Part shown: positions 51,733 to 59,466 of the stretch, in pieces
How the letters are laid out: every line of letters begins with the position of its first letter
Position numbering within the stretch: the stretch's first letter is position 1
Assembly: GCF_001645385.1 (NCBI RefSeq)
Contig: NZ_LVHI01000023.1
Location: forward strand, 353,969 to 417,968
Origin: Rhodococcoides kyotonense
GTDB lineage: Bacteria; Actinomycetota; Actinomycetes; Mycobacteriales; Mycobacteriaceae
Direction of reading: 5' to 3'
Length of the DNA: 64,000 nt
The notes under the pieces: generated by a model
Database searches by the model: none
Told to the model about the DNA's origin: nothing
What the model saw: only the letters and a program-made list of their open reading frames with translations
Program-made: the position numbers and the translations under genes

Positions 51733-53240
51733 TGCGGCCGGACCGCGATGTCCATCGGGAAGCGTACGACGGTGTCGCCGAACAGCAGTCGCGTCGCCGC
51801 CAGCGCGGAGTCGACGACGAGTCCGCGCGCGGTATCGGGGTCGGACGTGTGGACCACGACTTCGTCGTGTTGGAAGAACACCAGTTCGCCTGATCCTGGG
51901 CGCGCCGACAGGCGTCGCCGCAGTTCGGCCAACAGACATGACGCCCATTCCGACGCCGTCGCCTGCACGACGAAGTTCCGTGTGAAGCGGCCGCGGGCAT
52001 GGGTGTCGCCGTGGGACCACCACTCCGGCGTCGGCGGCGGGCAGGCTCGTCCGAGCCACGAACGGACCGTCTCACCCCGTTCGCCGGCGCGCGCGGCGCG
52101 TTCGACGTAGTCGACGGCGTCCGGGAAGCGGCGACGCAGCAGCGTGAGGAGAGCCCGCGCGTCACCCGACGTCGCGCCGTAGAGGACTCCGAGGATCGCG
52201 ACCTTGGCCTTGGCTCGGTCCCCGCCGAATGCGGCGCCGGCGACCAGTGCGTAGAGATCGTCGCTGCCCGCTGCATTCATCATCTGTCGATCACCCGACA
52301 TCGCGGCGAGAATGCGCGGCTCCAACTGACCGGCGTCGGCGATCACGAAGGTGTGTCCTGGATCCGCGATCACACTGTGCCGCAGGGCTTTCGGAATCTG
52401 CAGTGCACCGCCGCCACGGCTCGCCCAACGCCCGGACACGACCCCACCGGGAACGTACACGGGACGGAACCGGTCGTTCCTCACCCAGGTGTCGAGCCAC
52501 GACCATCCGTTGGTGCTGAACAATTTCGCGAGATCGCGGTAGCGAAGAATCAGCGGGATCGCAGGATGGTCGATCCGTCGCAGAACATGGGCGCGTGTGG
52601 AGTCGAGCACGATGTCCTCGCGGGCGAATGCGGCCACCACCTCGGCGGGCGATGCCGGATTGACTCGGCGACCGAAGACCTCGCCGACGGCGGTTTCCAG
52701 TTCGATCATCGACCGCGGCAGCGATCCGTCGGGTGGACGGGGGCCCAGGACTGTCTCGAGGTACTGCCGATGACGCGTCGACGAGAACGGCAGCCCGTCG
52801 TAGCTCATCTCCGCGGCGGTGAGTGCTCCCGCCGATTCGGCAGCGACGAGCAGTCGAAGCGTCGCCGAATCCTGTATCGCGGTGGCGTGCGTCCGATACG
52901 ACTCGACCAATGAGTCCGGTGACGGAGGATCGTACGTCTCGAAGAGGCCTGGCCGATCGTCGCGGTCGACCGCGGCCGCCATCACCTCCCCTCGCCGCGT
53001 CGCCAGAATCGACTCGGTGAGCTCGAGGTCGTGGCAGCGCTGAACGCGAACGCCTGCGTCGAGCAGCGGGGGATAGACGCGCGCTGCAGAGTCCCAGATC
53101 CAGCGTGGGTGAGAGTCGGCCTCGATCCTGGAGATGGTGTCCGCAAGATCGGAACATGTGATTCCGTCGCCGACCGTTCCGTCGTCATCGATCGGAACCA
53201 GGACGCCACCCGTGCCCGACGGTGCGACGACCATCTTCAC
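51714..53240 (-). CDS. PolA-like DNA polymerase with a reduced exonuclease domain
   Basis: A 508-residue family A polymerase, much shorter than PolA. The polymerase motifs are present: A in TFVIADAGQLEPRILAAMSGD, B in RAKAKVAILGVLYGATSGDA (Lys and Tyr-Gly), and C in LVFFQHDEVVVHT with the HDE triad. The N-terminal part has only a fragment of the 3'-5' exonuclease fold (RWIWDSAARVYPPLLDAGVRVQRCHDLELTESIL), and the Asp-x-Glu motif is not seen, so proofreading is doubtful. Family members in actinobacteria are annotated as bifunctional 3'-5' exonuclease/DNA polymerase; the cellular role is not known. Confidence 0.8.
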   Translation of the reverse strand: MKMVVAPSGTGGVLVPIDDDGTVGDGITCSDLADTISRIEADSHPRWIWDSAARVYPPLLDAGVRVQRCHDLELTESILATRRGEVMAAAVDRDDRPGLFETYDPPSPDSLVESYRTHATAIQDSATLRLLVAAESAGALTAAEMSYDGLPFSSTRHRQYLETVLGPRPPDGSLPRSMIELETAVGEVFGRRVNPASPAEVVAAFAREDIVLDSTRAHVLRRIDHPAIPLILRYRDLAKLFSTNGWSWLDTWVRNDRFRPVYVPGGVVSGRWASRGGGALQIPKALRHSVIADPGHTFVIADAGQLEPRILAAMSGDRQMMNAAGSDDLYALVAGAAFGGDRAKAKVAILGVLYGATSGDARALLTLLRRRFPDAVDYVERAARAGERGETVRSWLGRACPPPTPEWWSHGDTHARGRFTRNFVVQATASEWASCLLAELRRRLSARPGSGELVFFQHDEVVVHTSDPDTARGLVVDSALAATRLLFGDTVVRFPMDIAVRPHYADPE

Positions 53241-53352
53241 GGCGGATTCTCGCGAACGTTCACCCCATGCAGTCTTCAGTAGTGTCGTTTACAGGCCATC
53301 GACGGGTCCGTGCGACGCCGTGGAGTCAGGTCAATGCCTCTGAACAGGCGAT

Positions 53353-53383
53353 TTGGAGAATCATGGGTGGGCCCTGCTAATCT
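53353..53383 (+). promoter_or_regulatory. Promoter candidate for tRNA-Gln
   Basis: TTGGAG (53353-53358) and TAATCT (53378-53383), spacing 19 nt, 67 nt before the tRNA-Gln 5' end. The rest of the 210-nt gap from the polymerase gene shows nothing else I can support. Confidence 0.4.
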
Positions 53384-53450
53384 CTATCACGGCTCGAAAC
53401 GAGGTGCAGAGCGCAGCGGAAACGCTCGCCGAGCAGTTCGAGAAGGTCAT

Positions 53451-53522
53451 TGGGGTATGGTGTAATTGGCAACACAGCGGTTTCTGGTACCGCCATTCTA
53501 GGTTCGAGTCCTGGTACCCCAG
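53451..53522 (+). tRNA. tRNA-Gln (CTG)
   Basis: 72 nt. Acceptor TGGGGTA pairs with TACCCCA, anticodon arm with loop TTCTGGT giving anticodon CTG, T arm with GGTTCGAGTCC, discriminator G53522. CCA is not encoded. The 116-nt spacer to the tRNA-Glu gene holds no supported feature. Confidence 0.93.
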
Positions 53523-53638
53523 CAAGCGCGAAGCGGCGATTTGGTCGCAGAGCGCGAGCCGGTTAAGCTTCCTGAGCACTCAGCGAGTGGTTGGTGGAGT
53601 GCAACCGGAAGTAACACTGCAAGTGCTGTAAAGATCCT

Positions 53639-53711
53639 GGCCCCGTCGTCTAGCGGCCTAGGACGCCGCCCTCTCAAGGCGGTAGCGCGGGTTCGAATCC
53701 CGTCGGGGCTA
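53639..53711 (+). tRNA. tRNA-Glu (CTC)
   Basis: 73 nt. Acceptor GGCCCCG pairs with CGGGGCT (one terminal G-U), D arm GTCTAGCGGCCTAGGAC, anticodon loop CCCTCTCAA with anticodon CTC, T arm GGGTTCGAATCCC, discriminator A53711. CCA is not encoded. Confidence 0.95.
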
Positions 53712-53716
53712 CAACG

Positions 53717-53750
53717 AAAACCCTCCCACCGATCGCGGTGGGAGGGTTTT
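53717..53750. terminator. Terminator after tRNA-Glu, bidirectional
   Basis: Perfect 14+14 stem (AAAACCCTCCCACC with GGTGGGAGGGTTTT), loop GATCGC, followed by T. With A on one side and T on the other it can also serve the convergent DUF5302 gene. Confidence 0.9.
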
Positions 53751-53767
53751 TTCGTTCGTCGGGACGG

Positions 53768-53935
53768 TCATACACTCTTGCGCCGGAACATCTTCTGGTG
53801 ATCGGCCGGCCCGTGCGCGTTGTGCACCTTGGGTCCGCCGTCCAGGTGGTCGGTCGCGGTCACCGACTTGTGGTTCTTCTTGTCCAGCACTTCGCGGAAC
53901 TTCTTCTTCAGATTCTCGTTGTCGGACTGGGTCAT
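53768..53935 (-). CDS. DUF5302 microprotein
   Basis: A 55-residue protein, MTQSDNENLKKKFREVLDKK followed by NHKSVTATDHLDGG and ending GPADHQKMFRRKSV. The Lys-rich amphipathic helix and the C-terminal MFRRKS block are those of the actinobacterial DUF5302 family; function unknown. GAGGAG stands 9-14 nt before ATG 53935, so it is a real gene. Its highly charged nature (many Lys, Asp, His) suggests it binds nucleic acid or another protein, which is only a guess. Confidence 0.8.
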   Translation of the reverse strand: MTQSDNENLKKKFREVLDKKNHKSVTATDHLDGGPKVHNAHGPADHQKMFRRKSV

Positions 53936-53993
53936 GATGATCACTCCTCGGGCGTCGACTGCCCACGAAGGTACTCCTCCCGGCAGGCCGGGC

Positions 53994-54509
53994 TCACCCC
54001 ATTTTCGAAAGGTACTGAGCCGTGGTGCCGCCGAGCGGAAGCGTCGGGAGCCCCAGTTTGCGGTGATCCCAGGAACGAATCCGGTCTACGACGACGCGAA
54101 CGACGATTCTCTTGTTCATCATCTGCTCGACCATCGGGCGAACCTCGTCCGAATAGGGACCGGTGTAGCGCTCCCAGACGCTGATGCCGACGTTCAGGGT
54201 GGCGTCCGGATCGTCGACGACCTCGGCGTGGCCGTCGATCGACACACCGCGCAGTGTGTCGTACGTATGACCGTCCTCGACGAGAACCGTGACGCGCGGA
54301 TCGCGGCGTAGGTTGACGGCCTTCTGGGACTTCGCTTTGGTCTCGAACCAGATTTCGCCGTCGAGTAGCGCGTACCACATCGCGACGAGATGCGGTGTGC
54401 CGTCACGACCGATCGTCGCGAGGGTTGCGACGCGGCTGCGTTCGAGAAATTCGCCGATCTCGGCGTCGGTCATCGTGATCTGTGCCCGTTGATTGGTTCC
54501 CACGAGCAT
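53994..54509 (-). CDS. Pyridoxamine 5'-phosphate oxidase-like split-barrel protein (Rv2991-like)
   Basis: A 171-residue FMN/F420-binding split barrel: ITMTDAEIGEFLERSRVATLATIGRDGTPHLVAMWYALLDGEIWFETKAKSQKAVNLRRDPRVTVLVEDG. This layout, with TIGRDGTPHLVAMWY, is that of flavin/deazaflavin oxidoreductases; the mycobacterial counterpart is an F420-linked member. The F420 gene fbiD is 8 kb away. ATG 54509 is used. The enzyme substrate is unknown. Confidence 0.82.
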   Translation of the reverse strand: MLVGTNQRAQITMTDAEIGEFLERSRVATLATIGRDGTPHLVAMWYALLDGEIWFETKAKSQKAVNLRRDPRVTVLVEDGHTYDTLRGVSIDGHAEVVDDPDATLNVGISVWERYTGPYSDEVRPMVEQMMNKRIVVRVVVDRIRSWDHRKLGLPTLPLGGTTAQYLSKMG

Positions 54510-54558
54510 CTTCCTATCAGAGGTGACCGGTCGGTGTTCGCATTCGACGAACGACGGC

Positions 54559-55260
54559 TCACAATCGCTTGTGTATGGCCTCCGCCGCCGCGAGGAGGTC
54601 GGCGGCCCAGCGGGCGCCGGGGCGCCGTCCGATTCGATCGATCGGACCGGAAACCGATACTGCTGCAACGACATTGCCGACCGCGTCGCGAATCGGCGCG
54701 GCCACCGACGCGACGCCGGGCTCACGCTCGCCTGCACTCTGTGCCCATCCGCGTCGACGCACCTCGGCCAACGCGCGCTCGCCGAATTCGGCCTCGGGCA
54801 ATATCGCTCGTTGAGCGTGCGGATCGGCCCACGCCAGAAGGACCTTGGCGCCGGAGCCTGCAGTCATCGGAAGGCGCGCTCCGACGAGGACCGTGTCGCG
54901 CAGTCCCGTCGGAGGTTCCATGGAGGCGACGCAGACGCGAACCGATCCTTCGTGCCGGTAGATCTGCACGCTCTCGCCGGTGATCTCACGTAAGCGGGGA
55001 AGGACCGAGGCGGCCGCGTCGAGAAGCGTGTCCGACGCGGTGGCGGCGAGCTCCGCCAGACCGGGTCCAGGACGCCACAGGCCGTTGGCGTCTCGGGTGA
55101 GAAGGCGGTGGATCTCGAGTCCGACGGCCAGACGGTGGGCCGTCGCGCGGGGGAGTCCGGTTCGTGCGCAGAGATCGCTCAGCGTGCAGGGTTCCTCGGC
55201 TACCGCGTACAGAACGCCCATAGCTTTGTCCAGAACTCCGATGCCGCTATGCTGTCTCAT
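54559..55260 (-). CDS. IclR family transcriptional regulator (LtbR/NdgR-like)
   Basis: A 233-residue regulator: N-terminal winged helix (CTLSDLCARTGLPRATAHRLAVGLEIHRLL) and a C-terminal GAF-like effector domain (GSVRVCVASMEPPTGLRDTVLVGARLPM; GEREPGVASVAAPIRDAVGNVVAAVSVSGP). It stands divergent to leuCD, the same place as LtbR in corynebacteria and NdgR in streptomycetes, which control leucine biosynthesis. Its ATG follows TAGTAT by 6 nt, so it should be leaderless. Confidence 0.9.
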   Translation of the reverse strand: MRQHSGIGVLDKAMGVLYAVAEEPCTLSDLCARTGLPRATAHRLAVGLEIHRLLTRDANGLWRPGPGLAELAATASDTLLDAAASVLPRLREITGESVQIYRHEGSVRVCVASMEPPTGLRDTVLVGARLPMTAGSGAKVLLAWADPHAQRAILPEAEFGERALAEVRRRGWAQSAGEREPGVASVAAPIRDAVGNVVAAVSVSGPIDRIGRRPGARWAADLLAAAEAIHKRL

Positions 55261-55266
55261 AGGTCG

Positions 55267-55305
55267 ATACTAGCGTCTCGCATAGTGGGAATGCACATTG
55301 TGAGA
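55267..55305 (-). promoter_or_regulatory. IclR gene promoter and dyad operator candidate
   Basis: Minus-strand -10 TAGTAT is at 55272-55267. The imperfect dyad TCTCGCA (55276-55282) / TGTGAGA (55299-55305) covers the -35 area and lies between iclR and leuC, suited for autoregulation and leuCD control. A related GCGAGAGAC occurs at 55328-55336. The rest of the 190-nt gap holds nothing else I can name; no leader peptide rich in Leu is seen. Confidence 0.45.
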
Positions 55306-55450
55306 TCGCACAGGGTGCGCGCACGATGCGAGAGACGCGCAGTGGGTGTGTGCTGTGCAGTGTCGACGAACGACGCGACGTGGGCCGGCCCGTAGCCCAC
55401 CGGCGCGACAGGCAGAAGTGACTCGAGCGAAGTAGAGATTGGTGGTAACC

Positions 55451-56875
55451 ATGTCCGGAACAGCACGCACGCTGGCGGAGAAGGTGTGGGATCAGCACGT
55501 CGTCGTACGCGGCGAAGGTGAAGGTGCTTCGCGTGAGCCCGATTTGATCTACATCGATCTGCATCTCGTGCACGAGGTCACCAGTCCTCAGGCGTTCGAC
55601 GGCCTCCGTCTCGCCGGACGACCGCTCCGACGGCCGGACCTCACCATCGCCACCGAGGACCACAACGTCCCGACCGCCGACATCTTCGCGCCCATCGCGG
55701 ATGTCGTGTCGCGGACGCAGGTCGACACGCTGCGCAAGAATTGCGAGGAATTCGGAGTTCGGCTGCACCCCATGGGCAATCTGGATCAGGGCATCGTCCA
55801 CATCATCGGCCCGCAGCTGGGCCTGACGCAGCCGGGAATGACCGTCGTCTGCGGAGACAGTCACACCTCGACGCACGGTGCTTTCGGCGCCATCGCAATG
55901 GGAATCGGCACGAGCGAAGTCGAACACGTCATGGCGACGCAGACGCTGTCGCTGCGTCCGTTCAAGACGATGGCGATCACCGTCGACGGTGAACTCGCAC
56001 CCGGCGTCACGAGCAAGGACCTGATCCTCGCCGTGATCGCGAAGATCGGCACCGGTGGCGGTCAGGGTTACGTTCTCGAGTACCGCGGCGAGGCCATCCG
56101 CGCGATGTCGATGGAAGCTCGAATGACCATCTGCAACATGTCGATCGAGGCCGGGGCTCGCGCCGGCATGATCGCGCCAGACGAGATCACCTACGACTAC
56201 ATCAAGGGGCGGCCGCACGCACCGCAGGGCGCGGACTGGGACGAGGCCGTCGCGGCGTGGGACCAGCTGAAGACCGATCCGGATGCCGTCTTCGACAACG
56301 AGGTTCACATCGACGCGTCGTCGCTCACGCCGTTCGTGACGTGGGGTACCAACCCGGGGCAGGGCGCGCCACTCGGTGATCGCGTTCCCAATCCGGACGA
56401 TTTCGCCGACGAGAGCGCCAAATTGGCTGCCGAGAAGGCGCTGCAGTACATGGGTCTCGAGGCAGGAACTCCGTTGCGGGAGGTCTCGGTCGACACCGTG
56501 TTCGTCGGATCCTGCACCAACGGTCGCATCGAGGATCTGCGTGCCGTCGCAGAGGTTCTCGACGGCCGCACGGTCGCCGACGGTGTGCGCATGCTGATCG
56601 TGCCCGGATCGATGCGCGTGCGCGCACAGGCCGAGGAGGAAGGTCTCGGTGAGATCTTCACCGCCGCAGGCGCCGAATGGCGCCAGGCCGGATGCTCGAT
56701 GTGTCTCGGAATGAACCCGGATCAGCTCGCATCCGGCGAGCGTTCGGCGTCCACCTCCAACCGAAACTTCGAAGGGCGTCAAGGGAAAGGGAGCCGTACT
56801 CACCTGGTCTCGCCGCTCGTCGCGGCTGCCACTGCGGTACGAGGCACGCTGTCGTCGCCCGCCGATCTCGTCTGA
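55451..56875 (+). CDS. leuC: 3-isopropylmalate dehydratase large subunit
   Basis: A 474-residue [4Fe-4S] isomerase subunit of leucine synthesis. Cluster cysteines are in [10 protein letters not shown] and the CSMCLGMN pair; [22 protein letters not shown] and [19 protein letters not shown] are further signatures. ATG 55451 is chosen; upstream GGTGGTAA is a weak ribosome site. It forms an operon with leuD, 50 nt downstream. Confidence 0.97.
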   Translation: MSGTARTLAEKVWDQHVVVRGEGEGASREPDLIYIDLHLVHEVTSPQAFDGLRLAGRPLRRPDLTIATEDHNVPTADIFAPIADVVSRTQVDTLRKNCEEFGVRLHPMGNLDQGIVHIIGPQLGLTQPGMTVVCGDSHTSTHGAFGAIAMGIGTSEVEHVMATQTLSLRPFKTMAITVDGELAPGVTSKDLILAVIAKIGTGGGQGYVLEYRGEAIRAMSMEARMTICNMSIEAGARAGMIAPDEITYDYIKGRPHAPQGADWDEAVAAWDQLKTDPDAVFDNEVHIDASSLTPFVTWGTNPGQGAPLGDRVPNPDDFADESAKLAAEKALQYMGLEAGTPLREVSVDTVFVGSCTNGRIEDLRAVAEVLDGRTVADGVRMLIVPGSMRVRAQAEEEGLGEIFTAAGAEWRQAGCSMCLGMNPDQLASGERSASTSNRNFEGRQGKGSRTHLVSPLVAAATAVRGTLSSPADLV

Positions 56876-56925
56876 CCCGGCCTTTCATTCGCACGAATTA
56901 TTCGTTGACCGTAGGAGATTTTTCG

Positions 56926-57543
56926 ATGGAACCCTTTACCAGCCATAAAGGAATCGGCGTACCGCTGCGTCGGTCGAACGTCGACACCGACCAGATCATT
57001 CCGGCCGAGTACCTGAAGCGAGTCACGCGTACGGGTTTCGAGGACGGTCTGTTCGCCGCGTGGCGAAACGATCCTGATTTCATTCTCAACAACAGTCCGT
57101 ACGACCGCGGTTCGGTTCTGGTTGCGGGACCGGACTTCGGAACGGGGTCCTCGAGGGAGCATGCGGTGTGGGCTCTCTCCGACTTCGGATTTCGGGTCGT
57201 CATCGCGTCGCGTTTCGCCGACATCTTCCGCGGGAACGCCGGAAAGGCGGGTTTGCTGGCCGCACAGGTCGAGCAGAGCGACGTCGAATTGATCTGGAAG
57301 GCACTCGAAGAGCAGCCAGGACTCGAGATCACCGTCGATCTGGAAGAGAAGACCGTCACAGCGGGAACCTTGGTGGTGCGCTTCGATATTGACGACTACA
57401 CGAGGTGGCGCCTGCTGGAGGGCCTGGACGACATCGGATTGACGTTACGCCAGGTAGACGCCATTGCCGAGTACGAAAAGGCAAGGCCTTCATGGAAACC
57501 TACGACGCTTCCCGAGCGCATCGAGGCCCCATCCGAAGGGTAG
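56926..57543 (+). CDS. leuD: 3-isopropylmalate dehydratase small subunit
   Basis: A 205-residue subunit with the typical start [24 protein letters not shown] and the substrate loop [27 protein letters not shown] is a good ribosome site for ATG 56926. It completes isopropylmalate isomerase with LeuC. Confidence 0.97.
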   Translation: MEPFTSHKGIGVPLRRSNVDTDQIIPAEYLKRVTRTGFEDGLFAAWRNDPDFILNNSPYDRGSVLVAGPDFGTGSSREHAVWALSDFGFRVVIASRFADIFRGNAGKAGLLAAQVEQSDVELIWKALEEQPGLEITVDLEEKTVTAGTLVVRFDIDDYTRWRLLEGLDDIGLTLRQVDAIAEYEKARPSWKPTTLPERIEAPSEG

Positions 57544-57622
57544 GAAATTCGGCCTCCGAGACCTACTGTGGCGGTAAATCTTTCCGTTGCGCCTGATGAA
57601 AATTGGCGTGGCGCATAGACTC

Positions 57623-57652
57623 TTGACGTCTTGGGGTTTACCGTTGTAGTAG
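57623..57652 (+). promoter_or_regulatory. hupB promoter
   Basis: TTGACG (57623-57628), 18-nt spacer, TAGTAG (57647-57652). The transcript would have a leader of about 30 nt with GGAGGA before the ATG, in contrast to the leaderless genes nearby. Confidence 0.6.
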
Positions 57653-57691
57653 TCGGTCCGACGATGGGCCACAATATTGCGGAGGAAATCC

Positions 57692-58387
57692 ATGAACAAG
57701 GCAGAGCTGATCGATGCCCTGACCGAGAAGTTGGGGTCTGACAGGCGGAGCGCGACCGAGGCTGTCGAGAACATCGTCGACACCATCGTGCGTGCAGTTC
57801 ACCGTGGCGAGAGCGTCACCATCACCGGATTCGGTGTGTTCGAGCAGCGTCGCCGTGCGGCTCGTGTCGCGCGCAACCCTCGTACCGGCGAGACCGTTCG
57901 CGTGAAGCCGACCAACGTTCCTGCTTTCCGTCCGGGTGCTCAGTTCAAGGCCGTCATCGCTGGCGGACAGAAGCTTCCGGCGTCCGGCCCTGCCGTCAAG
58001 CGTGGATCGGCTGCTGCGCCGGCGAAGAAGACTGCAGCAGCGAAGAAGACCGCAGCCAAGAAGGCAGCAGTCAAGACGACCGCTCGTAAGACCACGGCAG
58101 CCAAGAAGGCAGCACCGGCCAAGACGACGGCCCGCAAGACCACCACCGCCGCCGCCAAGAAGGCAGCACCGGCCAAGACGACGGCCCGTAAGACCACCAC
58201 CGCCGCCGCCAAGAAGGCAGCTCCCGCGAAGACGGCTGCGAAGAAGACCACGGCTGCAGCGAAGAAGGCTCCGGCCAAGACGGCAGCCAAGAAGACCACG
58301 GCTGCAGCGAAGAAGGCTCCGGCCAAGACCGCAGCCAAGAAGACCGCAGCCAAGAAGGCCCCGGCCAAGCGCACCGCACGCAAGTAA
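57692..58387 (+). CDS. hupB: DNA-binding protein HU with Lys/Ala-rich tail (HupB)
   Basis: A 231-residue nucleoid protein. Residues 1-90 are a normal HU domain ([25 protein letters not shown]; the DNA-binding arm [19 protein letters not shown]). Residues 100-231 are a histone H1-like tail of PAKK, AAKK and TARK units, specific to mycobacteria and relatives, which strengthens DNA compaction and is a target for acetylation. GGAGGA gives a strong ribosome site. Location after leuCD matches mycobacteria. Confidence 0.97.
   Translation: MNKAELIDALTEKLGSDRRSATEAVENIVDTIVRAVHRGESVTITGFGVFEQRRRAARVARNPRTGETVRVKPTNVPAFRPGAQFKAVIAGGQKLPASGPAVKRGSAAAPAKKTAAAKKTAAKKAAVKTTARKTTAAKKAAPAKTTARKTTTAAAKKAAPAKTTARKTTTAAAKKAAPAKTAAKKTTAAAKKAPAKTAAKKTTAAAKKAPAKTAAKKTAAKKAPAKRTARK
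58103..58336 (+). repeat. Tandem repeats encoding the HupB tail
   Basis: Two copies of a 54-nt unit (58103-58156 and 58157-58210, encoding [18 protein letters not shown] with one silent change), a partial third, then two 48-nt units (58241-58288 and 58289-58336) that differ at one base. The repeat structure could expand or contract by slippage or recombination without a frameshift. Confidence 0.9.
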
Positions 58388-58419
58388 GCGTCGAACGGTA
58401 CGGCAGTACCGAAAACAAC

Positions 58420-58454
58420 GACAGGGCCCCGACATTCGATGTCGGGGTCCTGTC
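58420..58454 (+). terminator. hupB terminator
   Basis: 16-nt arms (58420-58435, 58439-58454) with one G-U pair and a TCG loop, 33 nt after the hupB stop. Confidence 0.85.
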
Positions 58455-58481
58455 GTCGTCCTGTATGTCGTCGTCCTGTAT
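58452..58481. repeat. Two tandem copies of a 15-nt unit
   Basis: GTCGTCGTCCTGTAT is repeated exactly (58452-58466, 58467-58481) in the gap between hupB and mutT1, directly after the terminator. A small slippage-type repeat with no visible function. Confidence 0.85.
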
Positions 58482-58530
58482 GTCGTTGCCGTGGACCGAT
58501 TCTGTGTCGGCCGTTGTGTCGTACCGCGTG

Positions 58531-59466
58531 TCAGTCCTCGGCCGGCACGGTCGGCAGCGGGCTCGCCAGGTGATCGGCCGCGATCAGTTTGTCGCCGTAC
58601 AGTGTCAGCACCCAGACGCTGCCTTTTCGATTACGGTTCGGCGGTAGCGTGACGCCGTCCTTCTCCGCCCACCACGACAGCAGATCCGGAATGACCTTGC
58701 CCTGACTGCACAGTGCGGTCACGTGATCTGCCGACGCGATCTCGCGGGCACGCCGGCGAGCGGTCGGCGGGTCCTCCCAATACCCCTCTTCGGAGAGCAA
58801 GGGTTCCAACGTGATCTGTTCCCCCAGCGCGTCCGCAAGAGGCTGTACGGTTTGCACACACCGCCGCCGATTCGCCGCGTGCACGGTCTCCGCTCCGAAC
58901 GCTCGCAGCTGTCCGACGAGCGCCGCTGCCTGGGTTTGTCCGAGCTTGTCCAAGGGGCGCAACGCGTCGTCGCCTTTGTAGCGCGATCGTTGCCCGGCGC
59001 GACCGTGCCGAACCAGCAACAGGGTCCGGGTGTCCGCCGGTTGCTTCAGGAATTTGTTCAGCACCTTGCGATCCATCGGATACGACAATTCACGCGCGGC
59101 GTGCTCGGGGCTGACCCATCTCAGCTCGTCCACTTCGGAGTTAGCTTCGAATTTGCCGTCGCGTGCTTCCGCGGCCCAGTAGTCGACCTTCTTCGTCTTC
59201 TGGTGCCCCGGAACGGGATACGTGACCTTGGTCAGATACCGGCCCAATCGGGCGTCGAACCCCGTCTCCTCGGCGACTTCCCGCACTGCGGCCACGACGG
59301 CGTTCTCGCCCGGGTCGATCTTTCCCTTCGGAAAGGACCAGTCGTCGTACTTCGGGCGATGAACGAGAGCGACACGAATGTCGCCTCCGTCGCCGGGGCA
59401 TCGTCGCCACAGGACGGCACCTGCGGCGAAGATGTTGGCGCGCAGCGATTTGTCGCCGCGGCTCAT
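58531..59466 (-). CDS. mutT1: MutT1-type Nudix hydrolase fused to histidine phosphatase
   Basis: A 311-residue two-domain protein. The N-terminal half has a perfect Nudix box, GKIDPGENAVVAAVREVAEETG. The C-terminal half is a phosphoglycerate-mutase-type phosphatase with the RHG motif (TLLLVRHGRAGQR). In mycobacteria MutT1 cleans oxidised nucleotides such as 8-oxo-dGTP and hydrolyses dinucleoside polyphosphates. The ATG shares one base with the ppk stop (TGATG), so polyphosphate synthesis and nucleotide sanitation are coupled in one operon. Confidence 0.92.
   Translation of the reverse strand: MSRGDKSLRANIFAAGAVLWRRCPGDGGDIRVALVHRPKYDDWSFPKGKIDPGENAVVAAVREVAEETGFDARLGRYLTKVTYPVPGHQKTKKVDYWAAEARDGKFEANSEVDELRWVSPEHAARELSYPMDRKVLNKFLKQPADTRTLLLVRHGRAGQRSRYKGDDALRPLDKLGQTQAAALVGQLRAFGAETVHAANRRRCVQTVQPLADALGEQITLEPLLSEEGYWEDPPTARRRAREIASADHVTALCSQGKVIPDLLSWWAEKDGVTLPPNRNRKGSVWVLTLYGDKLIAADHLASPLPTVPAED

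Noticed and set aside
53353-53631. Open frame across the tRNA-Gln gene
   Set aside because: It reads through a tRNA with full cloverleaf pairing and has no recognisable protein feature.
55326-55420. Short frame upstream of leuC considered as a leucine leader peptide
   Set aside because: Its translation (starting MRETRSGCVLCS) has a single Leu and no terminator structure follows.
58103-58336. Repeat array considered as CRISPR
   Set aside because: The repeats are in frame inside hupB, have no spacers of foreign type and no cas genes are nearby.
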